From Sediminibacter sp. Hel_I_10 (GTDB taxonomy: Bacteria; Bacteroidota; Bacteroidia; Flavobacteriales; Flavobacteriaceae), in assembly GCF_000688335.1 (NCBI RefSeq), contig NZ_JHZX01000001.1, positions 3,348,001 to 3,412,000 of the forward strand: a DNA stretch of 64,000 nt, in the 5' to 3' direction. The notes beneath the pieces were generated by a model that did not search any database, had not been told where the DNA came from, and saw only the letters and a list, made by a program, of their open reading frames with translations. Shown here one piece after another: positions 63,627 through 64,000 of the stretch. Both the position numbers and the translations under genes were made by a program. How positions within the stretch are numbered: position 1 is the first letter of the stretch; each line of letters begins with the position of its first letter.

Positions 63627-63664
63627 AAATAACCTTCCCATAACCCTATGGAATAGCAGTTGAG

Positions 63665-63701
63665 ACCATTCATTTTACATCGGTAAAGTGGATGGTTTTT
63701 T
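63665..63701 (+). terminator. Terminator of the CstB-like gene
   Basis: A 13-bp stem, arms CCATTCATTTTAC and GTAAAGTGGATGG (one or two weak pairs), followed by T residues, 38 bases after the stop. Confidence 0.8.
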
Positions 63702-63780
63702 CATAAAAATAGTTTCAGATGAAAAAATAAAAAAGGGAGGTGTTTCAGAAGCAAAAAACCGACTATTTGCCAACGTTTAA

Positions 63781-63823
63781 TTAGCTTTCAATTTAGCTAA
63801 GAGTTGGGTTCTTCTTATCTTTG
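63781..63823 (+). promoter_or_regulatory. cydA upstream region with repeats
   Basis: TATCTTTG at 63816-63823 is an exact TAnnTTTG box 22 bases before the cydA ATG. Upstream is an inverted repeat TTAGCT-N8-AGCTAA (63781-63800). AGCTAAGAG occurs at 63795-63803 and again at 63837-63845, directly before the start codon. No GTAAC-N4-GTTAC site was found. Confidence 0.55.
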
Positions 63824-63845
63824 TATCAATCAAAACAGCTAAGAG

Positions 63846-64000
63846 ATGGATACCGAAATTCTTGCTCGAGTACAGTTCGCTTTTACAATCGCCTTTCACT
63901 ATATCTATCCACCTTTAAGCATTGGCTTAGGTTTAATAATGGTAATTTTTGAAAGTCTTTGGATTAAGACAAAAAATGAAAAATACCATATTCTTGCTAA
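63846..64000 (+). CDS. cydA: Cytochrome bd oxidase subunit I, start of gene
   Basis: 51 codons before the window ends. MDTEILARVQFAFTIAFHYI, then YPPLSIGLGLIMVIFESLWI, is the CydA N-terminus; the His of AFHYIYPP corresponds to the ligand of heme b595 (His19 in E. coli). Cytochrome bd resists sulfide inhibition in other bacteria, so its place after the sulfide module is meaningful. CydB should follow outside the window. Confidence 0.85.
   Translation, partial: MDTEILARVQFAFTIAFHYIYPPLSIGLGLIMVIFESLWIKTKNEKYHILA

Overview
The window looks like the chromosome of a member of the Flavobacteriaceae (Bacteroidota). The evidence is the promoter grammar (repeated TAnnTTTG -7 boxes, several with a TTG 18-20 bases upstream, and few Shine-Dalgarno sequences), type IX secretion (T9SS) sorting domains of both kind A and kind B, and family-typical proteins (DUF853 ATPase, DUF3078, DUF3667, DUF4293, DUF6495, GSII glutamine synthetase, Rho with a long Asn-rich insertion, archaeal/eukaryal-like ProRS). 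Most of the sequence is AT-rich. I see no rRNA, CRISPR array, insertion sequence or prophage.

Layout. 0-17.9 kb is mostly housekeeping: a lipoprotein start, DUF853 ATPase, an aldo/keto reductase with its AraC regulator, queE, rlmH, nadC, a BrkB membrane protein, priA, a LytTR response regulator, the rpsF-rpsR-rplI operon, an AraC/GyrI regulator, a MacB-like permease and hisS. 18-24.6 kb holds a 2034-residue multidomain T9SS surface protein with a partly duplicated promoter region. 24.7-26.9 kb has cysS and folE. 27.1-34.4 kb holds a small secreted protein and a 2244-residue T9SS type B repeat protein. 34.8-37.4 kb has an OmpP1/FadL-like porin and an aromatic/Ser-Arg-rich lipoprotein. 37.4-53.9 kb is again housekeeping: proS, tRNA-Glu, rpsT, rho, a phosphoesterase, truA, an ABC exporter, cdaA, folP, prfA, purM, glnA and a Ca/Na antiporter. 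54-57.3 kb is a BlaI/BlaR-type sensor module with a secreted sensor-domain paralogue. 57.4-59.4 kb is a secreted endonuclease I. 60-64 kb has a small conserved ORF, tRNA-Arg and a sulfur module: Crp/Fnr regulator, TauE/SafE transporter, CstB-like persulfide dioxygenase/rhodanese and the start of cydA.

What stands out. (1) The sulfur module resembles the cst operon but carries a Crp/Fnr protein with a Cys-X5-Cys-Cys motif instead of CstR. Two 5-4-5 dyads (GTAAC-N4-GTTAC and GTATC-N4-GTTAC) both lie exactly 22 bases before a -7 box, in front of the transporter and the CstB-like gene. (2) Both giant surface-protein genes are compositional mosaics: roughly 52-60% GC blocks are joined in frame to roughly 32-38% GC blocks. 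(3) The octamer CTTCGGAA/TTCCGAAG occurs about 18 times on either strand and in several reading frames, against about 1.5 expected from composition. It is nearly absent from the stretch carrying the giant genes. (4) priA appears to start at a CTG codon upstream of its first ATG. (5) The blaI promoter has its spacer and -7 box inside a perfect dyad. All counts were made by eye, and functional names rest on motif recognition without a database search.
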